From Pseudomonadota bacterium (GTDB taxonomy: Bacteria; Pseudomonadota; Alphaproteobacteria; Rhizobiales; Methylopilaceae), in the NCBI GenBank assembly GCA_023430145.1, contig JAEZCD010000235.1, positions 1-24,175 of the forward strand: a stretch of DNA of 24,175 nt, given 5' to 3'. A program made the translations under genes and the position numbers. This document shows positions 15,611 through 24,175 of the stretch, piece by piece (within the stretch, counting starts at the first letter, position 1; each line of letters opens with the position of its first letter). The notes under the pieces are model-generated. The model made no database searches. It saw nothing but the letters and a program-made list of their open reading frames with translations, and was not told the origin of the DNA.

Positions 15611-16273
15611 ATGTCGTGGAGGAAAAGCATGCCGTCGCAGAGCCTGCGGCTCTCCTGCGCTCTCGCCGTCACCCTGCTCGCAATGTCCGCACCCGCCGCG
15701 TCGGCGACGCTGGAGTTCGTCTTCAAGAAGCCTTCCGATGCGAAGGGCTGGAGCGCGGCGACCCAGGACTGGGTGGTCAAGAAGTCCGGCTACACGCCGA
15801 TCATCCAGAGCAAGGTCGACCCGGTGCAGCCGGTCGCGCTCTACAAGGGCAAGTTCGGGGATGTCACCGTCCGGACGGACTTGAATGTCAACCCGAAGAA
15901 CACGTTCGGCGGCGGGCCGCTGATCCGCGGCAAGGTCAAGGGCGTACGGGTGTCCGGCTACGTCGCGCAGGCCTCGTTCCTCGTCGGCGACTTCATGATC
16001 TTCTCCCTCTACCGTTTCGACAAGCTCGCGGTCGACTTCACGGGCGACGGCGATGCCGAGCTGCTGTGCCAGAAAGAGATCTTCAAGTTCCCGAAGGACG
16101 CCGAGACGACGGTCACCATCAGCGCCGAGGGCGATCTCATCGAGCTGCGTTACGGGAAAAAGCTCATCTGCTCCAAGCGCGATTCCACCTATACGGAAGG
16201 GCGCGTGGGGCTGATCAACCAGTTCTCGGAGAGCTACCCGCGCTATAGGCGCGTCACCATCAAGACGCCCTGA
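15611..16273 (+). CDS. Secreted beta-rich protein, LamG/DUF1080-like fold possible
   Basis: A 220-residue exported protein. The signal peptide is residues 1-32 (LRLSCALAVTLLAMSAPAASA, cut before TLEF). The mature part is almost all beta strands with alternating hydrophobics: LYKGKFGDVTVRTDLNV, VSGYVAQASFLVGDFMIFSLYRFD, TTVTISAEGDLIELRYGKKL, then YTEGRVGLINQFSESYPRYR. The last phrases resemble the concanavalin-like jelly roll of DUF1080 or LamG domains (weak inference). Two cysteines, in LLCQKE and LICSKR, may pair. The start has GGAGAG (15600-15605) at good spacing. It is convergent with the following gene, only 26 bases apart. The substrate or partner is unknown. Confidence 0.78.
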   Translation: MSWRKSMPSQSLRLSCALAVTLLAMSAPAASATLEFVFKKPSDAKGWSAATQDWVVKKSGYTPIIQSKVDPVQPVALYKGKFGDVTVRTDLNVNPKNTFGGGPLIRGKVKGVRVSGYVAQASFLVGDFMIFSLYRFDKLAVDFTGDGDAELLCQKEIFKFPKDAETTVTISAEGDLIELRYGKKLICSKRDSTYTEGRVGLINQFSESYPRYRRVTIKTP

Positions 16274-16299
16274 GGCCGCTTCCGGCACGCCGCCACCGA

Positions 16300-18537
16300 T
16301 CACTGGCCGGCGTATTTCTTCAGGAGCAGGCCGAGGATGTTCGAATAGTCGTCCGTCCAGGCGGCGACGGCGGAGTCGCCGGAAACCTGCGTCCAGCCGT
16401 CGGCGGGCAGGCTGCCGAGGTCCGCATCGCGGCGTGCGAGCACGATCACCGTCGAGCCGGAATGGCCCTTGGCGAGGCCGTCCGGCGTCAGTGATTCCTG
16501 CTTCAGCCAGGCGACGAGCCCGAGGTCGTGAGCGATCGCCGCTACCACCGGCTCGAGGTCGAGGTGGCGGTTGGAGATGTGCAGCAGGACGACGCCGTGC
16601 GGCTGCAGTTTTTGGAAATAGAGCTCGACCGCCTCCCGGGTGAGCAGGTGCACAGGGATGGCGTCCGACGAGAAGGCATCGATCATCAGCACCTCGTAGC
16701 CGGGCGGGGCGTCCGCGAGCGTCAGGCGTGCATCGCCGAGCCGGATCGGCGCATCGGGAGCGCATTCGGAAAGAAAGGTGAAGAGCCGAGGGTCGCGGGC
16801 GATCTCGACGACTTTTCGATCGATCTCGAAGAACTCGAAGCGCTCGCCGACCTCGCGGTAGCAGGCGAGCGAGCCGGCGCCGAGGCCGACGATGCCGACC
16901 GGCGAGAGGCGCCAGCCATTGGTGTCGCGCAGGATGCGCAGCGCCTCCGCCATCGGGCTGCCCGGGTGGTAATAGGTGAGCGGCTCGGGCGGGCCACCGG
17001 CGAGCTTGCCCTTCTCCAGCCGCTGCGCACCGTGAACCGTCGTGCCGTGCAGGAGCAGCCGCCGCGTGTTCGGCGAGACGTCGCGCACCCGGTGGACGCC
17101 GAAGAAGCTGCGGGTGACGAGGCCGTCGCGCGAGCCCTTCTCGAAGGCGGGCCCGACGAGTATCAGGAAGGCCAGAACGGCGGCCGATACGACCGGCAGG
17201 CCTACGGTGACGATCGCCACGCAGGCGATCGCAACCAGCGCCCAATCCCGGGCAGCGCTGCGGCCCGGCGGGACCGTGTAGCCGGTGGCCTGCGCCGCGG
17301 CGACGAGCGCGACGGCCGCCGCGATGATCAGGAGGCCGGCGAGAAGCTGGATGCGCAGCGTCGGCTCCCTGGCGATCAGCACCGCAACGGAGGCGACCAG
17401 CAGGAATGGATACTCGACGATGCTCGAGAAGACGTACGGGGCCGCGAGGCCGGCGAAGGCGCCGCCGAGCACGCCGCCGAGCGACATGAAGAGGTAGAAC
17501 GCCGTCAGCCGGTCGGCCGCTGGCCGCGCGGCGTAGAGCCGGGCATGGGCGGCCATTGCGGCGACGAAGAAGGTCGCCAGATGCAGCCCGAGCGTCATGG
17601 GCATCGACAGCGGCAGCACCATGATGAGGTTCAGCAGCACGACGGCCACGAGGATCGGCAGGAGCGTGGCGAACCAGAGCGGCCGCGGCACCTGCTTCTC
17701 GCGGAACACGAGCACGAAGGTGAGCAGATAGAGGGCGAGCGGGATCACCCAGAGGAACGGCGCGGCGGCGATGTCGGTGGTGATGTGCGCGGTGACGGCG
17801 ACCAGCAGCGCCGAGGGCACGAAGGCGAAGGCGATCCATCCGAGGCATTGGGAGACCGCCGGCGGCGGCGATGACGGCGCCCCCGCACGGGCCGCTTCGC
17901 CGCGCGCCGACCGCAGGGCGAGCAGCGCCACGAGGCAGCCGAGCACCAGATAGCCGCCCGACCACACCCAGGCCTGCATGCCGAGGCGCAGCTGCGGCTC
18001 GATCAGGATCGGATAGCCGAGAAGGGCGATGAAGCTGCCGAGATTGGAGGCACCATAGAGAAAGTAAGGGTCTTGCGCGCCCGACGCGCCCGAGCGGGAA
18101 TACCAGGCCTGCAGCAGCGGCGCGTTGGCGGCGATGGCGAAGAACGGCGCGCCGACCGATACCGCGAACAGGCCCAGCAGCCAAAAGATCTGCCCCTCGT
18201 CGGGCGGCCTGCCCCAACCTTCGGCGAGGCCGAGCGGCAGGAAGACGAGCCCCGTGACGAGCACCGCAAGGTGCACCATGGCGCCGGCGCGCGGCGACAG
18301 ATGGCGCACGAGCAGGTGCGCATAGGCATAGCCGGCGAGCAGCATCGCCTGGAAGAACACCATCGCCACCGACCAGACGCCCGGCGCCCCGCCGAGCCGC
18401 GGCAGCACCATTTTCGCGAACATCGGCTGCACGGCGAACAGCAGCGCCGCCGACAGGAACAGCGCTGCGATGGTCAGGGGCAAGAGGGACCGCGCGGCGG
18501 CCGGCACTCGGGTTGGGTCGGCGGTCTCGGCTGACAT
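16300..18537 (-). CDS. Fused multi-pass membrane / spermidine synthase-like protein
   Basis: A 745-residue fusion. About 14 membrane helices fill residues 15-465, starting LLPLTIAALFLSAALLFAVQ. A cytosolic Rossmann domain follows (about 470-745) with a nucleotide-type glycine loop GIVGLGAGSLACY (548-560), acidic strand end FFEIDRK (570-576), GDARL, and DAFSSDAIPVHLLT (620-633). These are spermidine-synthase/methyltransferase signatures. Bacterial proteins of this type are annotated as fused MFS/spermidine synthase; their substrates are mostly unknown, and polyamine synthesis is not established. The frame stays open far upstream, but ATG 18537 is chosen because MSAETADPTRV leads straight into the first helix. 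It is divergent from the macroglobulin gene. Confidence 0.88.
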   Translation of the reverse strand: MSAETADPTRVPAAARSLLPLTIAALFLSAALLFAVQPMFAKMVLPRLGGAPGVWSVAMVFFQAMLLAGYAYAHLLVRHLSPRAGAMVHLAVLVTGLVFLPLGLAEGWGRPPDEGQIFWLLGLFAVSVGAPFFAIAANAPLLQAWYSRSGASGAQDPYFLYGASNLGSFIALLGYPILIEPQLRLGMQAWVWSGGYLVLGCLVALLALRSARGEAARAGAPSSPPPAVSQCLGWIAFAFVPSALLVAVTAHITTDIAAAPFLWVIPLALYLLTFVLVFREKQVPRPLWFATLLPILVAVVLLNLIMVLPLSMPMTLGLHLATFFVAAMAAHARLYAARPAADRLTAFYLFMSLGGVLGGAFAGLAAPYVFSSIVEYPFLLVASVAVLIAREPTLRIQLLAGLLIIAAAVALVAAAQATGYTVPPGRSAARDWALVAIACVAIVTVGLPVVSAAVLAFLILVGPAFEKGSRDGLVTRSFFGVHRVRDVSPNTRRLLLHGTTVHGAQRLEKGKLAGGPPEPLTYYHPGSPMAEALRILRDTNGWRLSPVGIVGLGAGSLACYREVGERFEFFEIDRKVVEIARDPRLFTFLSECAPDAPIRLGDARLTLADAPPGYEVLMIDAFSSDAIPVHLLTREAVELYFQKLQPHGVVLLHISNRHLDLEPVVAAIAHDLGLVAWLKQESLTPDGLAKGHSGSTVIVLARRDADLGSLPADGWTQVSGDSAVAAWTDDYSNILGLLLKKYAGQ

Positions 18538-18652
18538 GGGGATGTTGGCTGGCGGGACTCCGGCGCCGAGCTTCCCGCAGATTCGGCGTGCGCGGTAGAC
18601 AAATGGGCGTGGAGGAAGGTGCCACATCACACGCACCCTAATCCCGGCCGTC

Positions 18653-18734
18653 ATCCTCCGCGAAGGCGGAGGATACAGTCTTTTTCCTCGCGGGAAAGAG
18701 GTAGAAAGCTGGGTCCTCCGCCTCCGCGGAGGAC
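18653..18734. repeat. Double-hairpin repeat, copy 3
   Basis: ATCCTCCGC (18653-18661), loop GAAG, GCGGAGGAT (18666-18674); then 38 bases; then GTCCTCCGC (18713-18721), loop CTCC, GCGGAGGAC (18726-18734). Flanking CGTC and GACGAG are as in copy 2. It lies in the 357-base gap between two divergent genes; the rest of that gap (18538-18652 and 18735-18884) holds no feature I recognise. Confidence 0.65.
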
Positions 18735-18884
18735 GACGAGACTTACAAGAGGCCTTGCACTGGACGACGAGCCGACGCAGGTCCGCGATGACGCCACGCG
18801 CCCGTTGGCCGCTCCCGCGGCATCGGCTAGAGTCGCCCCCCGGGGCAGTGTTGATTTGGCCCCCGCTTGGCGCGCGGGGTCTTC

Positions 18885-18889
18885 GGAGG
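18885..18889 (+). promoter_or_regulatory. Ribosome binding site deciding the macroglobulin start
   Basis: GGAGG is 5 bases before ATG 18895, which opens a clear signal peptide. The in-frame region upstream, from 18619, crosses repeat copy 3 and is not protein-like. Confidence 0.7.
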
Positions 18890-18894
18890 CATCC

Positions 18895-21800
18895 ATGCGC
18901 AGCTGGCTGACGCGTCTTGGCGCGGCTTTCGCGCTCGTTCTCGGCGTGACCGCCGCAGCAGCCCAGACGGCCCCGCCCTACGTCAACCAGGATCTCGGCG
19001 ACGCGGGCATCCGGCTCGAGGGCGAGATCAAGACGCTGACGAAGCCCGGCAACCGCAAGGCGCCGCAGCTGACCAAGCTCGGCCAGGAGCAGCTCGACAG
19101 GGGCGAGTACCAGCGCGCCGTCGAATCCTTCTCGGCCGCCGCCGTGCTGACGCCGCGCGATGCGAAAGTCTGGATGAAGCTCGCCGAGGCGATGCTGGAG
19201 ATCTCGGGCTCCAGCGACGGCGCGACGAGAGCCATCCGGCAGCGCGCCGCCGCCCTCGCCTATCTCGCCTTCCAGCGCGCGACGACGCCGGCCGGCAAGG
19301 CGGAGGCGCTCGCCCTGGTCGGCCGCGCCCTGGCAGACCGGGAGGAGTGGCGTCCGGCGCTGAACGCCTATCGCGCCAGCCTCGCCCTCGCCGACGTCGA
19401 GGACGTCCGCACCACCTATGAGGAGCTGCGCGACGAGCACGGCTTCCGTGTCGTCGACCATTCGGTGGATACGGACGCCCTGACGCCGCGGGCCTGCGTC
19501 GAATTCTCCGATCCGCTCGCCAACACCAAGAGCGATTACTCTCCTTACGTGGCGGTGCAGGACGGCAAGGAGGTGACGGTCACCGCCAAGGACGAGCAGC
19601 TCTGCCTCGACGGGCTGAAGCACGGCGAGCGCTACGCCTTCACGGTGCGGCCGGGCGTTCCCTCGACCGTCGGCGAGGTGCTGGAGAAGCCGGTCGAGAT
19701 CTCGATCTTCATTCGCGACCGCAAGCCCGAAGTGCGCTTCACGGGGCGCAACTACGTGCTGCCGAAGACCGGCCAGCGCGGCATCCCGGTCGTCTCCACC
19801 AACACCGACGCGGTGAAGGTCGAAATCTTCCGCATCGGCGACCGGGCGCTCGTCGCCGACATCGTCGACGAGGATTTCCAGACCCAGATCGGCAGCTACG
19901 AGGCCGAGCGGCTCGCCGACGAGAAGGGCACGAAGATCTGGTCGGGCGAGCTCGCCGTCGAGCGCCGGCAGAACGAGGACGTCACCACCGCCTTCCCGAT
20001 CGACACCACCGTCGGCCAGACGGCGCCCGGCGTCTACGTCATGGTCGCCCAGCCGAAGACCAAGGCCAGCGACGAGGACGACTGGCGGCCGCGCGCGACG
20101 CAGTGGTTCATCGTCTCCGACCTCGGCATCTCCAGCTTCTCCGGCGACAGCGGCCTCGTCGCAGTGGTCCGCTCGCTCGCCTCGGCGACCGCGGTCGCGG
20201 AGGCCGGCGTGCGTGTGCTCGCCAAGAACAACGAGGTGCTGGCGACCGCGAGAACCGACGCCGAGGGCGTCGTCGCATTCCCACCCGGCCTCGTGCGCGG
20301 CACCGGCGGCTCCGAGCCCGCCGTCCTCGTCGTCGAGAAGGACGGCGACTACGCCTTCCTCGATCTGACGCAGCCGGGCTTCGACCTCACCGACCGCGGC
20401 GTCGCCGGACGCGAGGCGCCCGGGCCGATCGACGCCTTCCTCTACACCGAGCGCGGCGTCTACCGGCCCGGCGAGACGGTGCACGCCACCGTGCTCGCCC
20501 GCGACGCGGAGGCGAATGCCCTCCCCGACGTGCCGCTGACGCTCGTCGCCGAGCGGCCGGACGGGGTCGAGTACCGCAGCGTGCTCGTCGGCGATCAGGG
20601 TTTTGGCGGGCGCGTGCTGTCGCTGCCGATCCAGCCGACGGCGATGACCGGCACCTGGCGGCTGAAAGCTTTTGCCGATCCGAAGCGGCCGCCCGTCGGC
20701 GAGACCAAGTTCCTGGTCGAGGACTATCTGCCGGAGCGCATCGAGGTGACGCTCGAGCCGCAGGCGGAGACGCTGTCCCGCACCGGAGAGACCGAGATCG
20801 CCGTCGCCTCGCGCTATCTCTATGGCGCACCCGCGGCGGGGCTCGAGGCCGATGGCGAGGCCGTGGTCTCCGTGGCCGAGGCGGCGCCCGGCGCGCTGAA
20901 GGATTACCGCTTCGGCGTCGAGGACGACGAGATCACCGACGTGCGCGCCGAGATCGGCCCGGTGACGCTCGACGCCGACGGCAAGGCGAGTCTCTCCGTC
21001 TCGCTCGGCGACCTGCCGGCGACCGCGCAGCCGCTCGAGGCCGAGATCACGGTCCGCGTCACCGAGGCGGGCGGCCGCGCCGTCTCGCGCGCCGTGACGC
21101 TGCCCGTCGCCCGCGCGGGATCTGCGATCGGCGTGAAACCGCTGTTCGAGGACCAGGTGCCGAACGGCGAGCTCGCGAAGTTCGACGTGATCGTCGCCGC
21201 GCCGGACGGCACGCTGCTCGACCGGCCGGCCGTCGCCTGGTCGCTGCTGCGAGTAAATACGCGCTTCCAATGGTATTCGGAGGGCGGTCGCTGGCGCTCG
21301 GAGACGTTCGAGACGACGGCCCGCATCGGCGGCGGAACGGTGGCGGCGACCGCCGCCGGCCCGGTCCGCATAGAGGCGCCGGTGGGCTACGGCCAGTACC
21401 GGCTCGAAGTGTCGATGGGCGGCGCCGAGGCGACCGTCACAAGCGTCGACTTCGAGGCCGGCTGGTATGCCGAAGCCTCGGCCGAGACGCCGGACCTGGT
21501 TCGCCTCGTGCTCGACAAGCCGAGCTACCTCGTCGGCGAGGAGGCGAGGCTGACGCTCGAGCCGCGCTTCGCCGGCAAGGCGACCATCGTCGTCGTCGGC
21601 AATTCCACGCATGTCGCGCGGACGATCGACGTCGAGGACAAGCCGACCGAGGTGAGAATCCCGGTCGAGGCGAGCTGGGGTGCCGGTGCCTACGCCGTCG
21701 CCCTGCTGCACCGTCCGCTCGACGTCGCCGCCGGCCGCATGCCGGGCCGCGCCGTCGGCGTCGCCTGGATCGGCCTCGACCGCGCGCCGCGCACGCTCGC

Positions 21801-24114
21801 GATCGAACTCGACGCGCCGGCCGAGATGGAGCCGGGCAACCGGATGACGATCCCGCTCCGGGTGACCGGCCTCGCACCCGGCGAGCAGGCCTATGTGACG
21901 GTGGCCGCGGTCGATGTCGGCATCCTCAATCTCACCCGCTACAAGGCGCCGGCACCGGAGGACTGGTATTTCGCCCAGCGCAAGCTCGCGACCGAGATCC
22001 GCGACCTCTACGGGCAGCTGATCGACGGCATGCGGGCGACGCCGGGCACGGTCCGCTCCGGCGGCGACGGCGGCGACGAAGGCATCGTCGGCGCACCGCC
22101 GACCGAGGCGCCGGTGGCGCTGTTCTCCGGCATCGTCGCGGTCGCCGGCCCGGACGGCGCGGCGGAGGTCGGCTTCGACATACCGCCCTTCAACGGCACC
22201 GTCCGCGTGATGGCGGTCGCCTGGAGCCGGAGCAAGCTCGGCCATGCCGAGGCGGACGTGCTCGTGCGCGACCCTGTCGTCGTCACCGCGACGCTGCCGC
22301 GCTTCCTCGCCGCCGGCGACAGGTCGACGCTGCACTTCGACTTCGCCAATGTCCGCGGCGCGCCCGGGGCGCACCGGGTCGACCTCAGCGTCGACGGCCC
22401 GGTGACGCTGCCGGCCGAGGATCTGTCGCGCACCATCGACCTGGCGGCGGGCGGCCGCGGCGCAGCCACGGTCGCCGCCACCGGCACCGGCGTCGGCGTC
22501 GCCAATGTCGGCGTGAAGGTGACCGGCCCGGACGGGCGCATCATGGAGCGCTCTTACGCGCTCGGCGTGCGGCCGACGCTGCCCGACATCAGCCGCCGCA
22601 TGGTGACGGCGCTGGCGCCGCGTACAGGCAGCGTGACGATCTCGCCGGACCTCTTGGCCGACTTCGTGCCCGGCTCCGGCTCGGTGGCGATCGCCATCGC
22701 CCCGTCCTCGGCGATCGACGTGCCGGCGCTGCTCGCCGAACTCGACCGCTACCCCTATGGCTGCTCGGAGCAGATCACGAGCCGCGCCATGCCGCTGCTC
22801 TATGCCAACGAGCTCGCCAAGGCCGTGGCGATGCCGATCGACCCGGCGCTCGACGGGCGCATCGATGCGGCCATCGAGCGCGTGCTGACGAGGCAGTCCG
22901 GCAGCGGCGGCTTCGGCCTGTGGACGGTCGGCGACGAGGATCTCTGGCTCAACGCCTACGTCACCGACTTCCTGACCCGGGCGCGGGAGAAGGGACACAC
23001 GGTGCCGGACGCCGCCGTCACGCAGGCGCTCGACCAGCTCCGCAACCAGCTCTCCTACTCGACCGACTTCGAGGAGGGGAAGGGCGCCGGCGTCGCCTAT
23101 GCGCTCTACGTGCTGGCACGCAACGGCCGCGCGCCGCTCGGCGATCTGCGCTACTTCGCCGAGGAGAAGCTGGAGACGTTCGGCACCGCTCTCGCCCGCG
23201 CCCAGATCGCCGGCGCGCTCGCCCTCCTCGGCGACCGGACGCGCGCCGAGAAGGCGATGCAGAGCGCCCGCGAGGCGCTCGCCAGCGAGACCGACCGCGC
23301 CCGCGACGACTATGGCAGCATCCTGCGCGACCGTGCCGCGGTGCTGACGCTGATCTCCGAGAGCGGGACGGCGCAGACTCTCGTGCCGGTGCTGCTGCGC
23401 GACATCGCCGAGGAGCGGGCGAAGCGGCGCTACACGAGCACGCAGGAGAACGCCTGGCTGGTGATGGCCGCGCAGTCGATGGCCGAGGCCGCGCAGCGCC
23501 TGCAGCTGACGGTCGACGGCGCGCCGCACAGCGGGCCGCTGTCGCGGACGATGAAGGCGGCCGAGCTCGCGGCACAGCCGGTGACGGTGCAGAACCGCGG
23601 CGCCGACGAGGCGCAGGCGATCGTCGTGGCGACCGGCTCGCCACGCATCCCCGAGCCGCGCGCCGAGCACGGCTTCAGCATCACGCGCCGCTATTTCGAC
23701 CTCGACGGCAAGGAGGTGAAGCCGGACCGCGTCACGCAGACGACGCGGCTCGTCGTCGTCCTCGACGTCACCGAGCCGAAGCCGGAGACCGCCGACGTGC
23801 TGCTCGTCGACCGGCTGCCGGCGGGGTTCGAGATCGACAATCCGCGGCTTGCGGATTCGGACTCGCTGAAGGCCTTCACCTTCCTCAAGGAGATTTCGGA
23901 GAAGCAGCCGGTGCACACCGAGTTCCGCGACGACCGCTTCGTCGCCGCCTACAAGCGGCGCGAGGACGACCGGCCGGTGTTCGGGGCCGCCTATGTGATC
24001 CGCGCCGTCTCGCCGGGCCAGTACATCCACCCGCCGGCGACGGTGGAGGACATGTACCGGCCCGAGCGCTTCGGCCGCACCGAGGCCGGCCGCGTCGAGG
24101 TGGTGGGGAAGTAG
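18895..24114 (+). CDS. Bacterial alpha-2-macroglobulin with N-terminal TPR-like region
   Basis: A 1739-residue exported protein of the bacterial alpha-2-macroglobulin family, thought to trap proteases in the periplasm. Signal peptide 1-23 (AFALVLGVTAAAA, cut before QT) is a signal peptidase I type; there is no lipobox, unlike E. coli YfhM. A TPR-like helical region (about 58-170: LGQEQLDRGEYQRAVESFSA) precedes the beta-sandwich MG domains. The MG2-type segment FLYTERGVYRPGETVHATVL lies near 515, and the A2M signature PPFNGTVRVMAVAWSRSKLG near 1100. The thioester site YPYGCSEQ has C1290 and Q1293 intact, so covalent capture should be possible. The C-terminal receptor-like domain ends at MYRPERFGRTEAGRVEVVGK. 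Such genes are commonly followed by pbpC (penicillin-binding protein 1C); the window ends 61 bases after the stop, too soon to tell. Confidence 0.94.
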   Translation: MRSWLTRLGAAFALVLGVTAAAAQTAPPYVNQDLGDAGIRLEGEIKTLTKPGNRKAPQLTKLGQEQLDRGEYQRAVESFSAAAVLTPRDAKVWMKLAEAMLEISGSSDGATRAIRQRAAALAYLAFQRATTPAGKAEALALVGRALADREEWRPALNAYRASLALADVEDVRTTYEELRDEHGFRVVDHSVDTDALTPRACVEFSDPLANTKSDYSPYVAVQDGKEVTVTAKDEQLCLDGLKHGERYAFTVRPGVPSTVGEVLEKPVEISIFIRDRKPEVRFTGRNYVLPKTGQRGIPVVSTNTDAVKVEIFRIGDRALVADIVDEDFQTQIGSYEAERLADEKGTKIWSGELAVERRQNEDVTTAFPIDTTVGQTAPGVYVMVAQPKTKASDEDDWRPRATQWFIVSDLGISSFSGDSGLVAVVRSLASATAVAEAGVRVLAKNNEVLATARTDAEGVVAFPPGLVRGTGGSEPAVLVVEKDGDYAFLDLTQPGFDLTDRGVAGREAPGPIDAFLYTERGVYRPGETVHATVLARDAEANALPDVPLTLVAERPDGVEYRSVLVGDQGFGGRVLSLPIQPTAMTGTWRLKAFADPKRPPVGETKFLVEDYLPERIEVTLEPQAETLSRTGETEIAVASRYLYGAPAAGLEADGEAVVSVAEAAPGALKDYRFGVEDDEITDVRAEIGPVTLDADGKASLSVSLGDLPATAQPLEAEITVRVTEAGGRAVSRAVTLPVARAGSAIGVKPLFEDQVPNGELAKFDVIVAAPDGTLLDRPAVAWSLLRVNTRFQWYSEGGRWRSETFETTARIGGGTVAATAAGPVRIEAPVGYGQYRLEVSMGGAEATVTSVDFEAGWYAEASAETPDLVRLVLDKPSYLVGEEARLTLEPRFAGKATIVVVGNSTHVARTIDVEDKPTEVRIPVEASWGAGAYAVALLHRPLDVAAGRMPGRAVGVAWIGLDRAPRTLAIELDAPAEMEPGNRMTIPLRVTGLAPGEQAYVTVAAVDVGILNLTRYKAPAPEDWYFAQRKLATEIRDLYGQLIDGMRATPGTVRSGGDGGDEGIVGAPPTEAPVALFSGIVAVAGPDGAAEVGFDIPPFNGTVRVMAVAWSRSKLGHAEADVLVRDPVVVTATLPRFLAAGDRSTLHFDFANVRGAPGAHRVDLSVDGPVTLPAEDLSRTIDLAAGGRGAATVAATGTGVGVANVGVKVTGPDGRIMERSYALGVRPTLPDISRRMVTALAPRTGSVTISPDLLADFVPGSGSVAIAIAPSSAIDVPALLAELDRYPYGCSEQITSRAMPLLYANELAKAVAMPIDPALDGRIDAAIERVLTRQSGSGGFGLWTVGDEDLWLNAYVTDFLTRAREKGHTVPDAAVTQALDQLRNQLSYSTDFEEGKGAGVAYALYVLARNGRAPLGDLRYFAEEKLETFGTALARAQIAGALALLGDRTRAEKAMQSAREALASETDRARDDYGSILRDRAAVLTLISESGTAQTLVPVLLRDIAEERAKRRYTSTQENAWLVMAAQSMAEAAQRLQLTVDGAPHSGPLSRTMKAAELAAQPVTVQNRGADEAQAIVVATGSPRIPEPRAEHGFSITRRYFDLDGKEVKPDRVTQTTRLVVVLDVTEPKPETADVLLVDRLPAGFEIDNPRLADSDSLKAFTFLKEISEKQPVHTEFRDDRFVAAYKRREDDRPVFGAAYVIRAVSPGQYIHPPATVEDMYRPERFGRTEAGRVEVVGK

Positions 24115-24175
24115 GGGGCGGCGGAGAAGCTCAGGTGTCGTCCCCGGCCGAGCTCCCCGCTCCTTCGTCGTCCTC

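Noticed and set aside
15497..18625. A 1042-codon minus-strand frame across two real genes
   Set aside because: It is an out-of-phase shadow of the spermidine-synthase-like gene and runs antisense to the well-supported secreted gene at 15611-16273.
16300..24030. An open minus-strand frame of 2576 codons that runs from the spermidine-synthase-like gene right across the macroglobulin gene
   Set aside because: Its codons are the exact reverse complements of the macroglobulin codons (same phase). Stops would need sense TTA, CTA or TCA, which this GC-rich genome avoids. The translated text upstream of 18537 is low-complexity and rich in R, G, H, D and L, as expected for an antisense shadow.

Overview
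This 24 kb window is GC-rich chromosomal DNA from an alphaproteobacterium, most likely of the Hyphomicrobiales (Rhizobiales). The basis is the dnaG-rpoD order, an RpoD ending in SRSRKLRSFLDN, a metal-site HemB without the zinc cysteines, and a hemB / DUF6163-like / ldtR cluster as I remember it from that order. Leu TTA/CTA and Ser TCA codons are so rare that the strands opposite rpoD, parC and the alpha-2-macroglobulin gene are open for thousands of bases. I cannot name a genus from the sequence alone.

Layout. 1-3602 (+): the 3' end of dnaG, then rpoD, then a small pair of DUF4160-like and DUF2442-like proteins with a 4-base overlap, then a HlyU-family protein, all on one strand. 3603-4185: no gene; a dense block of palindromic repeats, including a roughly 240-base element with long inverted arms. 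4186-5586 (+): a glutamine synthetase family ligase of the gamma-glutamyl-polyamine synthetase type. 5587-8079 (+): an inserted segment of clearly lower GC with a coiled-coil/membrane/pentapeptide-repeat protein overlapping a Bug/TctC-type solute-binding protein with a Tat-like signal. 8080-10309 (-): argB and hemB. 10521-11688 (+): a small DUF6163-like membrane protein and the MarR-family regulator LdtR. 11809-15255 (-): a secreted protein of unknown function and parC. 15314-15460 (-): a decayed fragment of an IS5-type transposase just upstream of parC. 15611-16273 (+): a secreted beta-rich protein. 16300-18537 (-): a fused multi-pass membrane / spermidine-synthase-like protein, divergent from 18895-24114 (+), a 1739-residue bacterial alpha-2-macroglobulin with an intact CSEQ thioester site. 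The window ends 61 bases later; pbpC would be the usual next gene.

How the genes relate. Most are housekeeping: replication priming and primary transcription (dnaG, rpoD), chromosome decatenation (parC), arginine and tetrapyrrole synthesis (argB, hemB). An envelope theme runs through the second half: LdtR (known elsewhere as an L,D-transpeptidase regulator), two exported proteins, and a periplasmic protease-trap-like macroglobulin. The accessory material is the DUF4160/DUF2442 pair, the low-GC pentapeptide/Bug segment, the IS5 fossil and several families of palindromic repeats. Three copies of a double-hairpin repeat sit in three different gaps between 11.7 and 18.7 kb, with different but fully paired stems. 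I found no tRNA, rRNA, CRISPR array or intact insertion sequence.
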